Assembly (NCBI GenBank): GCA_964630265.1
Contig: CAZVRW010000011.1
Location: 7,680 to 71,679, forward strand
Source of the DNA: CAZBWP01 sp964630265
GTDB taxonomy: Bacteria; Pseudomonadota; Alphaproteobacteria; Rhodospirillales; Defluviicoccaceae
Direction: 5' to 3'
DNA: 64,000 bases
Part shown: piece by piece, positions 1 to 8,300 of the stretch
Layout of the letters: each line of letters opens with the position of its first letter
Position numbering within the stretch: position 1 is the stretch's first letter
The notes under the pieces: generated by a model
Seen by the model: the letters and a program-made list of their open reading frames with translations, nothing else
Database searches by the model: none
Told to the model about the DNA's origin: nothing
Made by a program: the position numbers and the translations under genes

Positions 1-697
1 GCACCTCGGCCGTCGGGATCAGCCAGAAGTCATCGGTGGTATGGAACAGGTCGTCGGCAAACTTCGGCAACTGACCGGTGCCGAACAGCGCCGTGTCGCG
101 GACCAGCGCCGGCGGGCTGATCTCCTGATAACCGAACGTGCCCGTGTGCAGGTCCAGCATGAACTGGGCGAGCGCCCGTTCCAAGCGCGCCAACGCGCCG
201 CGCAGCACGACGAAACGCGTGCCGGAGAGTTTCGCCGCCCGCTCGAAGTCCATCAGGCCCAGGTTCGCACCGATCTCGTCGTGCGCCCGCGGCGAAAAGG
301 CGAAGGTGGGTGGCGTGCCCCAGCGGCGCACCTCGACGTTGTCGCTCTCGTCGGCGCCATCGGGCACGTCGGCGGCCGGCATGTTGGGCAGTTCGGCCAG
401 CGCCCGCTCCAGTTCGGCGCCGGCCAAGCGTTCGCGCTCCTCGGCCTCGGCTTGGCGCCGCTTGGATTGGGAGACCGCGTCAATCAGGTCCGCGGCATCG
501 GCCCCGGCCTGTTTGCGCTGGCCGATTTCCTTCGACAGCCGGTTGCGCTCCGACTGGATCGCCTGCGCTTCGGAGACGGCGTCGCGGCGTCGGCGATCCA
601 GGTCGAGCAGCCGCGCCGCTTGCGGTTCCAGCCGGCGACGCGCCAACGCAGCGTCGAACGCATCAGCGTTCTCGCGTATCCATTTGATGTCGAACAT
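1..697 (-). CDS. serS: Seryl-tRNA synthetase, N-terminal part (3' end outside window)
   Basis: Charges tRNA-Ser with serine in the cytoplasm. The protein starts MFDIKWIRENADAFDAAL, the usual opening of bacterial SerRS. About residues 25-110 form the heptad-rich, charged antiparallel coiled coil that clamps the tRNA (AIQSERNRLSKEIG and EAEERLAGAELERALAEL lie here). The class II catalytic domain begins near residue 150 (YQEISPPALVRDTALFGTGQ) and the reading frame runs out of the window at base 1, so about 232 of roughly 425 residues are present. It is the last gene of the minus-strand run after tatC, 55 bases away. Identity is secure; motifs 2 and 3 are not visible. Confidence 0.95.
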   Translation of the reverse strand, partial: MFDIKWIRENADAFDAALARRRLEPQAARLLDLDRRRRDAVSEAQAIQSERNRLSKEIGQRKQAGADAADLIDAVSQSKRRQAEAEERERLAGAELERALAELPNMPAADVPDGADESDNVEVRRWGTPPTFAFSPRAHDEIGANLGLMDFERAAKLSGTRFVVLRGALARLERALAQFMLDLHTGTFGYQEISPPALVRDTALFGTGQLPKFADDLFHTTDDFWLIPTAEV

Positions 698-752
698 TGA
701 AGGCGGCCCCCGACTGCAGACCCATGCGGGTTAGCGGAACGCCGGGGAGTGG

Positions 753-1583
753 TCAAGGAACCTTGTCGGCCGCCGCTTCGTCAGGCCCATCATCGGCGGC
801 ATCGGCGCACGCATTGGCGCGCGCCATGGAGCGCTCGATCAGGGACACCGCATAGATGGAGATCTCGTAGAGCAGCACGATCGGTACGGCGAGACCGATC
901 TGGCTGATCACGTCGGGGGGCGTCAGAATGGCGGCGGCGACGAAGGCGAGGACGATGGCGTAGCGGCGTTTGTCCCGCATGCCCTGGGCCGAGATCATGC
1001 CGGCGCGGGCGAGCAGGGTGCTGGCGACGGGGAGCTGAAAGGCGATTCCGAATGCGAAGATCAACCGCATCACCAGCGACAGATATTGGTCGACCTTGGC
1101 CTCAAGCTGGATCGGCAGGCCGCCGTCGGTGCCCGGCGTCTCGAAGCTCAGGAAGAACTGCCAAGCGAGCGGAAAGATCGCGTAGTAGACCAGCGCGCCG
1201 CCCATGACGAACAGGATCGGCGTCGCCACCAGGAACGGCAGGAACGCCCGTTTCTCGTTCCGATAGAGGCCGGGGGCGACGAACAGCCAGATCTGGGTGG
1301 CGATCACCGGAAAGGCGATGAACATCGCCGCGAAGAAGGCGACCTTGACGTACGTGAAAAACGCCTCGTGCAGGGCGGTGTAAATCATCCGCCGCTCGCC
1401 GCCCTGGGATTCCAGAATGGCCGCCAGGGGGCGCACCAGGAAGCCGTAGATGTCGGCGGAAAAAAAGTAACAGATGAAGAACAGGACGAGGATGGACAGC
1501 AGGCTGTAGACGAGGCGGCGGCGCAACTCGATCAGATGATCGAGCAGCGGCATCCTGGCCTCGTCGACGTCGCTGTCTGCCAT
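753..1583 (-). CDS. tatC: Sec-independent protein translocase TatC
   Basis: Integral membrane receptor of the twin-arginine translocation pathway, which exports folded, often cofactor-bearing proteins. The 276-residue protein has the N-terminal signature MPLLDHLIELRRRLVYS and six hydrophobic segments, with the conserved FFTYVKVAFFAAMF region before the second helix and LTPPDVISQ near residue 220. The Asp/Ala-rich tail after the last helix is a short acidic extension. It lies 49 bases downstream of tatB in a tatA-tatB-tatC-serS order. Length and topology are normal for the family. A cbb3-containing organism would use Tat for cofactor-containing periplasmic enzymes; the specific cargo is not known. 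Confidence 0.97.
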   Translation of the reverse strand: MADSDVDEARMPLLDHLIELRRRLVYSLLSILVLFFICYFFSADIYGFLVRPLAAILESQGGERRMIYTALHEAFFTYVKVAFFAAMFIAFPVIATQIWLFVAPGLYRNEKRAFLPFLVATPILFVMGGALVYYAIFPLAWQFFLSFETPGTDGGLPIQLEAKVDQYLSLVMRLIFAFGIAFQLPVASTLLARAGMISAQGMRDKRRYAIVLAFVAAAILTPPDVISQIGLAVPIVLLYEISIYAVSLIERSMARANACADAADDGPDEAAADKVP

Positions 1584-1632
1584 GGGTCGGGAACGGGATC
1601 AGGTCGGGCGGACGGTGCGGCGGCGCGGCATC

Positions 1633-2070
1633 TCAACGGCCCGCCGCGCCGGACGTTTTCGCGTCATTCGCAGCCGCCTTGTCCGCGTCCGGCGCCTCGG
1701 CCGGGGCATCCCCAGCCGCTGCCGGCGCGTCGCCGTGCGCCACCTTGCTCTTGTCCAACCGGTCCATCAGGTCGCGATTGAACTTCACCGGGTCGAAATC
1801 CTCGGTAAGCGTGCCGCCCGGATCCACCTCTTTCTTGACGGCGTCGACGGGATCGAAGGTGCGGGCGGCATTCATCTCTTTCTTTATGTCGTCCAGTTCG
1901 GCCTCGCGGATCATCTCGTCGACGCCGGATTGAAATTCGCGGGCGAGGCCGCGGGCCTTGCGCATCACCTTGGTCACTCCGCGCAGTGCCTTTGGCAAGT
2001 CCTTCGGGCCGACGATAATCAGCGCCAGCACGGCGACAATGAAAAACTCCGACCAGCCGATGTCGAGCAT
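1633..2070 (-). CDS. tatB: Sec-independent protein translocase TatB
   Basis: TatB forms the substrate-receptor complex with TatC. The 145-residue protein begins MLDIGWSEFFIVAVLALIIV, one N-terminal membrane helix with the conserved early Glu, then the GPKDLPKALR hinge and a long amphipathic helix (GVTKVMRKARGLAREFQSGV). The C-terminal third is low-complexity Ala/Asp/Pro-rich sequence, as in most alphaproteobacterial TatB proteins. The gene lies between tatA and tatC on the minus strand. TatA and TatB are related, but the GPK hinge, the length and the position between tatA and tatC make this TatB. Confidence 0.95.
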   Translation of the reverse strand: MLDIGWSEFFIVAVLALIIVGPKDLPKALRGVTKVMRKARGLAREFQSGVDEMIREAELDDIKKEMNAARTFDPVDAVKKEVDPGGTLTEDFDPVKFNRDLMDRLDKSKVAHGDAPAAAGDAPAEAPDADKAAANDAKTSGAAGR

Positions 2071-2230
2071 GGCTGGTCAAGCGTCCCTAACGAAACGGTC
2101 GCCGCCCCGGCGGCACGCGATCGGTCGCCGCACGCGCCCGCCATCCGATCGACGGATTCGCATTACGAGCATGGTCATCCGGAAGTCCGCCTCATCTGCA
2201 GGCTGCCCCTCGTCCGTCGACCCGGACGCG

Positions 2231-2473
2231 TCAGGACTTGGCGGCCTCGTCCCGCTCCCGGATCGACTCGGCCGTGCGCTGGCTTTCGGCTTGGATCTGC
2301 CGAGGTTCCGCGGCCGCGGTCTCCTCGGTGTCCTCCTCTTTCATGCCTTTCTTGAATGATTTCAGGCCCTTGCCAAAATCGCCCATGATCGCGGAAATCT
2401 TGCCGCGACCGCCGAACAGCAAAAGGACGACGGCAAGGACAATGATCCAGTGCCAGATGCTGAAAGTTCCCAT
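2231..2473 (-). CDS. tatA: Sec-independent protein translocase TatA
   Basis: Pore-forming subunit of the twin-arginine translocase. The 80-residue protein has a single N-terminal helix (FSIWHWIIVLAVVLLLFG), the Phe-Gly hinge and the basic amphipathic helix with GDFGKGLKSFKKGMKEE, the classic TatA signature. One extra Gly is present in the hinge (FGGRGKI rather than the common FGRGKI). It is the first tat gene; 160 bases separate it from tatB and 78 bases from scpB upstream. No strong promoter is obvious in the short upstream gap, so it may be read through from scpB. Confidence 0.96.
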   Translation of the reverse strand: MGTFSIWHWIIVLAVVLLLFGGRGKISAIMGDFGKGLKSFKKGMKEEDTEETAAAEPRQIQAESQRTAESIRERDEAAKS

Positions 2474-2551
2474 ACCCTCGTTCTCTGTGGTGGCTGAGGC
2501 GTTGATAGCGGATAATGCCAGACTCTGATATGGCTCGCAACGGCGCCCGCG

Positions 2552-3181
2552 TCAGGTGGGCTGGTCGGATTCGCTGACATCCGGATCATCGGCGGCAAGC
2601 GGCGGGTCGGCCGCCTCGGCCCGCTCGCCATAGGCCTGGACCGCTGGCCGCGCATCCAGCAGCCCGGCGGCCCGCAGATCGTCGATGCCCGGCAGATCCT
2701 GGATCCGGCGCAGACCGAAATGGTCGAGAAAGCCCTCTGTGGTGGCCCACATCACCGGGCGCCCCGGGGTCTCCCGGCGGCCGCGCGGGCGAATCCAGCC
2801 CTCCTCGAACAGCACGTCCATGGTGCCCTTGCTGACCTGGACGCCCCGGATTTCCTCGATCTCCGCCCGCGTCACCGGCTGATGATAGGCGATGATGGCG
2901 AGCGTCTCCACCGCGGCGCGGGAGATCCGCCGCTGCACCGTCTGCTCCCGGGCGAGCCGCGGCGCCAGATCGGGTGCCGTGCGGAAGGCCCAGGCTCGGT
3001 CGACACGGACCAGCTGTACCCCGCGCCCCTGGTAGAGTTCGGCGAGCGCCGCCAGGGTCGCTTTGGCGTCGGCGCCCTCAGGCAGCCGCTCGGCCAGCCG
3101 GCGCTCGGGCACCGGTTCGGCCGAGGCGAACAGCAGCGCTTCGAGCAGGCGGACATCCTCGGGGTCGACCGTGGTCATCAC
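2552..3181 (-). CDS. scpB: Segregation and condensation protein ScpB
   Basis: ScpB is the winged-helix (kleisin-interacting) subunit of the SMC-ScpAB condensin complex, which organises and segregates the chromosome. The 209-residue protein begins with LLEALLFASAEPVPERRLAE and contains AAVETLAIIAYHQPVTRAEI and EIRGVQVSKGTMDVLFEEGW, core motifs of the family, followed by a WATTEGFLDHFGL stretch. The C-terminal 35 residues are acidic and disordered. It overlaps the end of scpA by 4 bases, so the two are translationally coupled. The start chosen overlaps the scpA stop; a second Met immediately follows. Confidence 0.95.
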   Translation of the reverse strand: MMTTVDPEDVRLLEALLFASAEPVPERRLAERLPEGADAKATLAALAELYQGRGVQLVRVDRAWAFRTAPDLAPRLAREQTVQRRISRAAVETLAIIAYHQPVTRAEIEEIRGVQVSKGTMDVLFEEGWIRPRGRRETPGRPVMWATTEGFLDHFGLRRIQDLPGIDDLRAAGLLDARPAVQAYGERAEAADPPLAADDPDVSESDQPT

Positions 3182-3969
3182 TCCGCCTCGCGATCCCGGC
3201 CGGGGCCGAGGCGGATGGCGCCGAACGGCTCCGTCTGGCGCAGGCTGAGTTCGCCCTCGCGCGCCAGTTCCAGGCTCGCGACGAAGGTGGCGGCGAGGGT
3301 CGAGCGCGCCGTTAACTCGCCCCGGCCGAGCGCTTCAAGGGTTCCCGGTGGCAAAAAACTGGTCAGCATCTCCCAGTTCGGCAGGCGTCCCAACGCGCGT
3401 CGCAACCGCGCCAGCGCCGCTTCAACCGTACTCAGTTCGGAGGTGACGATGCGCAACACCTTGGGCTGCTGATTGGCGAGGTGTCGGCCATAGGCGCGCA
3501 GCAGGTCGGCGAGGCTGAGGTCGACGACGGTGACCGCCGATGTCTCGAATCGCTCGGGCGCGCCGCGCGGGAACACGTCGATGCCCAGCCGCGGCCGTTT
3601 GAACAGTCGCTCGCCGGCCTCGCGCATCGCTTCCAGGCGTTGCAGCTGGAACGTCAGCGCCGCCGCCATGTCGCTCGCCGACGGGGCGTCGGCTTGCGGC
3701 GGTTCGGGCAGCAGCAGCCGCGACTTCAAATACGCGAGCCACGCCGCCATCACCAGGTACTCGGCGGCCAGTTCCAGGTCGGCCCGCTGCGCGGCGGCGA
3801 TGAACGCGAGGTACTGGTCGGCGAGCAGCGTGATGGAGAGCTGTCGCAGATCCACCTTCTGGTCGCGGGCGAGCGCCAGCAGCACGTCCAGCGGGCCTTC
3901 CCAGCCCTCGATGTCGACCACGAACGCCGCGGCCGTCCGCTCGGGATCGATGGCCGCGGCATCGCTCAT
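3178..3969 (-). CDS. scpA: Segregation and condensation protein ScpA (kleisin)
   Basis: ScpA bridges the SMC heads in the bacterial condensin. The 263-residue protein carries the family hallmark WEGPLDVLLALARDQKVDL near residue 22, the ISITLLADQYL-like helix and LVMAAWLAYLKSRLLLPEP, followed by the C-terminal winged helix (VATFVASLELAREGELSLRQ region), which binds the SMC cap. Its start codon immediately follows the stop of the M50 protease gene. The scpA-scpB pair lies between nagZ/M50 and tatA, an order common in alphaproteobacteria. Confidence 0.95.
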   Translation of the reverse strand: MSDAAAIDPERTAAAFVVDIEGWEGPLDVLLALARDQKVDLRQLSITLLADQYLAFIAAAQRADLELAAEYLVMAAWLAYLKSRLLLPEPPQADAPSASDMAAALTFQLQRLEAMREAGERLFKRPRLGIDVFPRGAPERFETSAVTVVDLSLADLLRAYGRHLANQQPKVLRIVTSELSTVEAALARLRRALGRLPNWEMLTSFLPPGTLEALGRGELTARSTLAATFVASLELAREGELSLRQTEPFGAIRLGPGRDREAE

Positions 3970-4656
3970 TTACAGCGCCGCCAACCGAAAAATATGGTCG
4001 CTGACCGCTTGCGCCGGGGCGACGACGATCCACTGGAAGACGTTCAGGTCCATGCCCAATTCGCGGCCGATGAACGGCAGCAGGAAGACGACGCCGATGA
4101 TCAGCAGGAAGCCGAATTTTTCGAGCCCGGCGAACCGCATCGCCAAAGGCACGGGCAGCAGCCCGGCGAGCACGCGTCCGCCATCCAGCGGCAGGATCGG
4201 CAGCATGTTGAACACGGCGAGGAGGACGTTGAACCAGACCGCGAACTGCAGGTTGAGGGCGAGCCAGTGCACGGCCAGGTGTGGCGCCGGCGGCACCAGG
4301 TTGAGGAGCAGAGCCGCGCTCACCGCCATCACGATGTTGATGCCGGGGCCGGCAGCGGCGACCCAGATCATATCGCGCCGCGGGTTGCGCAGCCGCTGTG
4401 CCACCACCGGCACGGGCTTGGCGTAGCCCAGCATCATCCGGCCGCCGGACAGCAGCAGCAACATGGCGGGCAGAATGATCGTCCCGAAGCGATCGATGTG
4501 GCGCAGCGGATTGAGGGAGATGCGCCCGTGGCGTTCCGCCGTGTCGTCACCGAAGGCGCGCGCCACGTAGCCGTGCGCCGCTTCGTGCAAGGTAATCGCC
4601 AGCAACACCGGCAGCACCATGGCCGTCGCGTTGAGGATCAAGGTCTCGCTGCTCAT
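3970..4656 (-). CDS. Site-2 protease family (M50) membrane metallopeptidase
   Basis: An intramembrane zinc peptidase of the M50 family; substrates are unknown. The first membrane segment contains the zinc motif in ITLHEAAHGYVARAFGD (HExxH, residues about 22-26), followed by the family-typical RISLNPLRHIDRFGT. The third zinc ligand lies in NMLPILPLDGGRVLAG (residues about 150-165). About five or six hydrophobic segments are present and no PDZ domain, so this is the short S2P type rather than RseP. The ATG at 4656 overlaps the nagZ stop as ATGA and fixes the start; an upstream in-frame Met inside nagZ is less likely. Function beyond peptidase is inference. Confidence 0.88.
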   Translation of the reverse strand: MSSETLILNATAMVLPVLLAITLHEAAHGYVARAFGDDTAERHGRISLNPLRHIDRFGTIILPAMLLLLSGGRMMLGYAKPVPVVAQRLRNPRRDMIWVAAAGPGINIVMAVSAALLLNLVPPAPHLAVHWLALNLQFAVWFNVLLAVFNMLPILPLDGGRVLAGLLPVPLAMRFAGLEKFGFLLIIGVVFLLPFIGRELGMDLNVFQWIVVAPAQAVSDHIFRLAAL

Positions 4657-5702
4657 CCTGTGGCGCTCCCCAAGACGCTGCCGAGGAGCGCGTCGACGCG
4701 CGCGCGGGCGGCCGCCACATCGAGGTGCTCCGGTGGCTGCCGCCACGCGTCCGCCCGGGCGAGGCGTCGTCTTGCCGCCGGGGTGAGCGGCGGGCAGGCC
4801 TCGGCGATGGCCGTCATCGCGGCGAGATCGCCATTGCAGTGGAGCGCCACGTCGCAGCCGGCGGCCAGCGCCTCCCGTGCCCGCTCGGCCGGCATGCCGG
4901 CAAGCGCGTTCATGCAGAGATCGTCGGAGACGAGGACGCCCTCGAAGCCGAGGGTGCCGCGGATGACGGTTTCGATCACGAGTCGGGAGGTGGTCGCCGG
5001 ACGCGTCGGGTCGATCGCGGCGTAGACGACATGCGCCGTCATCGCCCAGGGCATGTCGGCGAGGGCCCGAAACGGCACGAAATCCAGACGCTCCATGTCC
5101 GACAGCGAGGCGTCGACCACGGGCAGGGCCAAGTGGCTGTCAACCTGGGCGCGGCCGTGACCGGGCACGTGCTTGATCACCGGCAGGACCCCGCCGGCGC
5201 GGAGGCCCTCGCAGGCGGCCCGACCGAGATCGGCCACCACGGTCGGATCTGCGGCAAAGGCCCGGTCGCCGATCACCGCATCGGCGCCCGGCTGCGGCAC
5301 GTCCAGCACCGGTAGGCAGTCGACGTCGATGCCGAGCGCCGTCACCTCATGGGCGATCAGCCGGGCGTTGAGCCGGACCGCCTCGACGGCCGCGTCCGGG
5401 CGGGCGCGGGCCAACGCACCGAACCGCGCCGCCGGTGGAAACTCCGGCCAGTGGGGCGGCCGGAGCCTGGCGACCCGGCCACCTTCCTGGTCGATCAGGA
5501 TCGGCGCGTCGGTGCGGCCGACGATGGCGCGCAGTTCGCCGCAGAGGGCGCGCACCTGTGCCGGTTCCACACAGTTGCGCGCGAACAGGATGAAGCCGAG
5601 CGGATCCGCGGCGGCGAACAGGCGACGCTCGTCGGCGGTGAGCGTGTCGCCGGCGAGGCCGAAGATCACGGCGCGGGGGGCGGGTTGGGCGGCGTCAGCC
5701 AC
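4653..5702 (-). CDS. nagZ: Beta-N-acetylhexosaminidase, GH3 family (NagZ)
   Basis: Cytoplasmic glycosidase that removes N-acetylglucosamine from recycled anhydro-muropeptides. The 349-residue protein has the GH3 core with LGFILFARN, IDQEGGRVARL, the His/Asp catalytic loop KHVPGHGRAQVDSH (near residue 170) and the nucleophile Asp in VSDDLCMNAL (near residue 250). A GTG at 5702 is taken as start; an in-frame TTG at 5711 is possible, and both overlap the end of the upstream SPOR gene by a few bases. Position between a SPOR-domain gene and scpA is conserved in alphaproteobacteria and links it to cell-wall recycling and division. Confidence 0.92.
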   Translation of the reverse strand: MADAAQPAPRAVIFGLAGDTLTADERRLFAAADPLGFILFARNCVEPAQVRALCGELRAIVGRTDAPILIDQEGGRVARLRPPHWPEFPPAARFGALARARPDAAVEAVRLNARLIAHEVTALGIDVDCLPVLDVPQPGADAVIGDRAFAADPTVVADLGRAACEGLRAGGVLPVIKHVPGHGRAQVDSHLALPVVDASLSDMERLDFVPFRALADMPWAMTAHVVYAAIDPTRPATTSRLVIETVIRGTLGFEGVLVSDDLCMNALAGMPAERAREALAAGCDVALHCNGDLAAMTAIAEACPPLTPAARRRLARADAWRQPPEHLDVAAARARVDALLGSVLGSATG

Positions 5703-6549
5703 TGGGACCAATCACCAGGCAGCCGACGTTGCGCGCCTTCAGTGTGCGACAGAGATCGGCAGCGGCGGCCGCGTCGGCCAGCGGCCCGGCACGCAGCCGG
5801 AACCAGACGCCGCGGTCCGCCAGTTCGACCCGCGACACCTCCGGGGTCAGCGCGTCGAGCAGGTCGCCTTGGCGGCCGCTGATGCGCTTCCACTCGCTCA
5901 GCGCCTCGGCCTCCGTTCGCACCGAGGCGAGCTGGATCTGATGGGCGCCGGTCGACGCCGCGTGCCTCGATGCCGCCCCTGTCGGCTCCATCTGTGTCGT
6001 CGCTTCGATCAGGGCCGCCAGGTCGGCAACGTCGGTGGCCGACGCCGGCGGCGGGGCGGCGGTGCCTGCCGGGGCGCCGGAGGGCTCGGTTGGAATCTCG
6101 GCGGTGTCCGGAACGGTTGCGGCCTCCGCGACCGGTTCGGCCGGTGCCGGCGCCGGCTGGACCGGTGGGGCAGCGGGCGCCTCCGGCGGCGGCAGCAGCC
6201 GTTCCGCCGGCGGCGGTGTGCCATCGTCGCCGACCCGGCGATAGACGAGCTTGTCGCGATCGGCGATGCTGAGTCCGCCCGGGTCCGTCGGCCGCTCCTT
6301 GATCGGTGTCTCGCCGGCACGGACCAGCGGTGCGGCGTCCGGCGTCGCCGGGTTCGGCTGCGACGTCATCCCCCACCAAATCAGGCCGACGCCGAAAGTG
6401 CCGATCACCAGGGTCAGCGCCCCCACGATCAGCCAGGTCAGGCGGCGCTCGGGCCGTGCCCGCCGGCCGACGATCGGATCCTTCGCCGCGAGGCCGATCT
6501 CGGGTGGTAGATCGAAGGGCAGCTTGTCATCCCGACGTTCGGGTCTCAA
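5695..6549 (-). CDS. SPOR-domain membrane protein
   Basis: A bitopic envelope protein that probably binds denuded septal peptidoglycan through its SPOR domain. The 284-residue protein has a basic cytoplasmic N-terminus, one membrane helix (residues about 38-60, LTWLIVGALTLVIGTFGVGL), a long Pro/Ala-rich periplasmic linker (about 100-190) and a C-terminal SPOR domain (about 205-284) with IQLASVRTEAEALSEWKRI and WFRLRAGPL. The start appears to be TTG at 6549, overlapping the argS stop as TTGA; no in-frame ATG lies nearby. Similar genes stand between argS and nagZ in related genomes. It resembles FtsN in layout but I do not name it so. Confidence 0.85.
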   Translation of the reverse strand: MRPERRDDKLPFDLPPEIGLAAKDPIVGRRARPERRLTWLIVGALTLVIGTFGVGLIWWGMTSQPNPATPDAAPLVRAGETPIKERPTDPGGLSIADRDKLVYRRVGDDGTPPPAERLLPPPEAPAAPPVQPAPAPAEPVAEAATVPDTAEIPTEPSGAPAGTAAPPPASATDVADLAALIEATTQMEPTGAASRHAASTGAHQIQLASVRTEAEALSEWKRISGRQGDLLDALTPEVSRVELADRGVWFRLRAGPLADAAAAADLCRTLKARNVGCLVIGPSG

Positions 6550-8300
6550 CGCAATTCCTCCACGGGCACGACGCCGAACACGCCGAACCCCGACACGATC
6601 ACCAGTTGCACCCCCCGGACCAGCGCGAGACGGGCCTGGGTCAGCGGCACGTCCGCAGCGGTAATGAAGCGCAGGCTGGCATCATCCTTGCCCTTGGTCC
6701 AGAGTCCGTGGAACAGCGCCGCCAGGTCCTGCAGATAGAAGGCGATGCGATGCGGCTCATGGGCGAGCGCCGCGGTCTCGATCAGTCGCGGCCATGCGGC
6801 GATCGCCTTGATGACCGCGAGTTCGGCTTCGTCGTCGAGCCGGCTCAACGGGGCGCCGGAGAGCGCCGCGTCGCTCACCGCCGCCTGGCCCAGGTCCGTC
6901 GCCGCGTGCCGCAGCACCGAGCAGCAGCGGGCATGGGCGTAATGGACATAGAACACCGGATTGTCGCGGGATTGCTCCAGCACCGCCTGGAAATCGAAGT
7001 CGAGCGGGGCATCGTTGCGCCGCGTCAGCATCATGAAGCGGAAGACGTCCCGTCCCACCCGGTCGACCACCTCGCGCAGCGTCACGAAGGAGCCGGCGCG
7101 CTTCGACATCTTCACCGGCTGGCCGCCGTCGAGCAGGTTGACCATCTGGCAGAGCTTGACGTCGAGCATTCCCCGGCCGTCGGTGATCGCCGAGATCGCC
7201 GCCTGCAGCCGCTTGACATAGCCGCCGTGATCCGCGCCCCAGACGTCGATCATGGTGTTGAAGCCGCGCCGCGCCTTGTCGGCGTGGCAGGCGATGTCCG
7301 AGGCGAAGTAGGTCCAGGAGCCGTCGGACTTTTTCAGCGGACGGTCGACCTCGTCGCCGAACGCGGTGGCGCGGAACAGCACCTGCGGCCGCGGCTCCCA
7401 GTCGTCGGGCAGTTTGCCCTTGGGCGGCTCCAAGATGCCCTCGTAGATCAGGTCCTTGGCCGCCAGCGCGAGGAACGCCGCATCGACCGCGCCGGCCTCG
7501 ATCAGCCGCTGTTCAGAGGTGAACACCGCGTGGTGGATGCCGAGCGCCGCCAGGTCATCGCGGATCAACGCCATCATCGCCGCGACCGCACGGCCGCGGA
7601 AATCGGGCAGCCAGTCCGCCTCGGGCCGGTCGTGCCACTGTGGTCCATCGGCCGCCGCGATCGCCTGGCCGAGCGGCACCAGATAGTCGCCGCGATAGAG
7701 GCCCTCGGGGATCGGGCCGATATCCTCGCCCAGCGCCTGGCGATAGCGCAGGTGGACGGAGCGGGCGAGCGCATCCACCTGGGCGCCGGCGTCATTGATG
7801 TAATACTCGCGGGTGACCGCGTAGCCGGCCCTCTCCAGCAGCGCCGCGAGTGCGTCGCCGACCACGGCGCCGCGGCCGTGACCGACGTGCAGCGGGCCGG
7901 TAGGGTTGGCCGAGACGTATTCCACGTTCACCGGCGCGCCGGCGCCGAGCGCCGAGTCGCCATAGCGCGGCCCTGCTGCCAGGACGTCGGCGAGGCGCGC
8001 CTGCCAGAAGCCCGGCCGCAGCGCCAGATTGACGAAGCCCGGCCCGGCCACCTCGACCCGCGACACGTCATCGAGGGCTTCCAGGCGCAGGGCGAGGGAG
8101 ACTGCGAGCTCGCGTGGCTTCAGGCCCGCCGGTTTGGCCAGCACCATGGCGGCGTTGGTGGTGACGTCGCCGTGGCTGGCATCGCGCGGCGGCTCCACCG
8201 AGACCCGCGAGACGTCGAGGCCGGCCGGCAGCTTGCCGGCCGCGGCCAGCGCGTCGACGGCCGCGGCCACCTCACGTTCGAAATGCCGGAACAGGTTCAT
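6546..8300 (-). CDS. argS: Arginyl-tRNA synthetase
   Basis: Class I aminoacyl-tRNA synthetase charging tRNA-Arg. The 584-residue protein has the N-terminal tRNA-D-loop-binding domain, the HIGH-type motif in SANPTGPLHVGHGRG (near residue 140), and KMSKRAGSFVTL (near residue 395), here with a recognisable KMSK signature that some ArgRS lack. The C-terminal anticodon-binding domain ends RLALVRGVQLVIVSGFGVFG. The ATG at 8300 overlaps the dgt stop (ATGA), so dgt-argS are coupled. An upstream in-frame extension inside dgt is Arg-rich and not conserved, and was rejected as a start. Confidence 0.97.
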   Translation of the reverse strand: MNLFRHFEREVAAAVDALAAAGKLPAGLDVSRVSVEPPRDASHGDVTTNAAMVLAKPAGLKPRELAVSLALRLEALDDVSRVEVAGPGFVNLALRPGFWQARLADVLAAGPRYGDSALGAGAPVNVEYVSANPTGPLHVGHGRGAVVGDALAALLERAGYAVTREYYINDAGAQVDALARSVHLRYRQALGEDIGPIPEGLYRGDYLVPLGQAIAAADGPQWHDRPEADWLPDFRGRAVAAMMALIRDDLAALGIHHAVFTSEQRLIEAGAVDAAFLALAAKDLIYEGILEPPKGKLPDDWEPRPQVLFRATAFGDEVDRPLKKSDGSWTYFASDIACHADKARRGFNTMIDVWGADHGGYVKRLQAAISAITDGRGMLDVKLCQMVNLLDGGQPVKMSKRAGSFVTLREVVDRVGRDVFRFMMLTRRNDAPLDFDFQAVLEQSRDNPVFYVHYAHARCCSVLRHAATDLGQAAVSDAALSGAPLSRLDDEAELAVIKAIAAWPRLIETAALAHEPHRIAFYLQDLAALFHGLWTKGKDDASLRFITAADVPLTQARLALVRGVQLVIVSGFGVFGVVPVEELR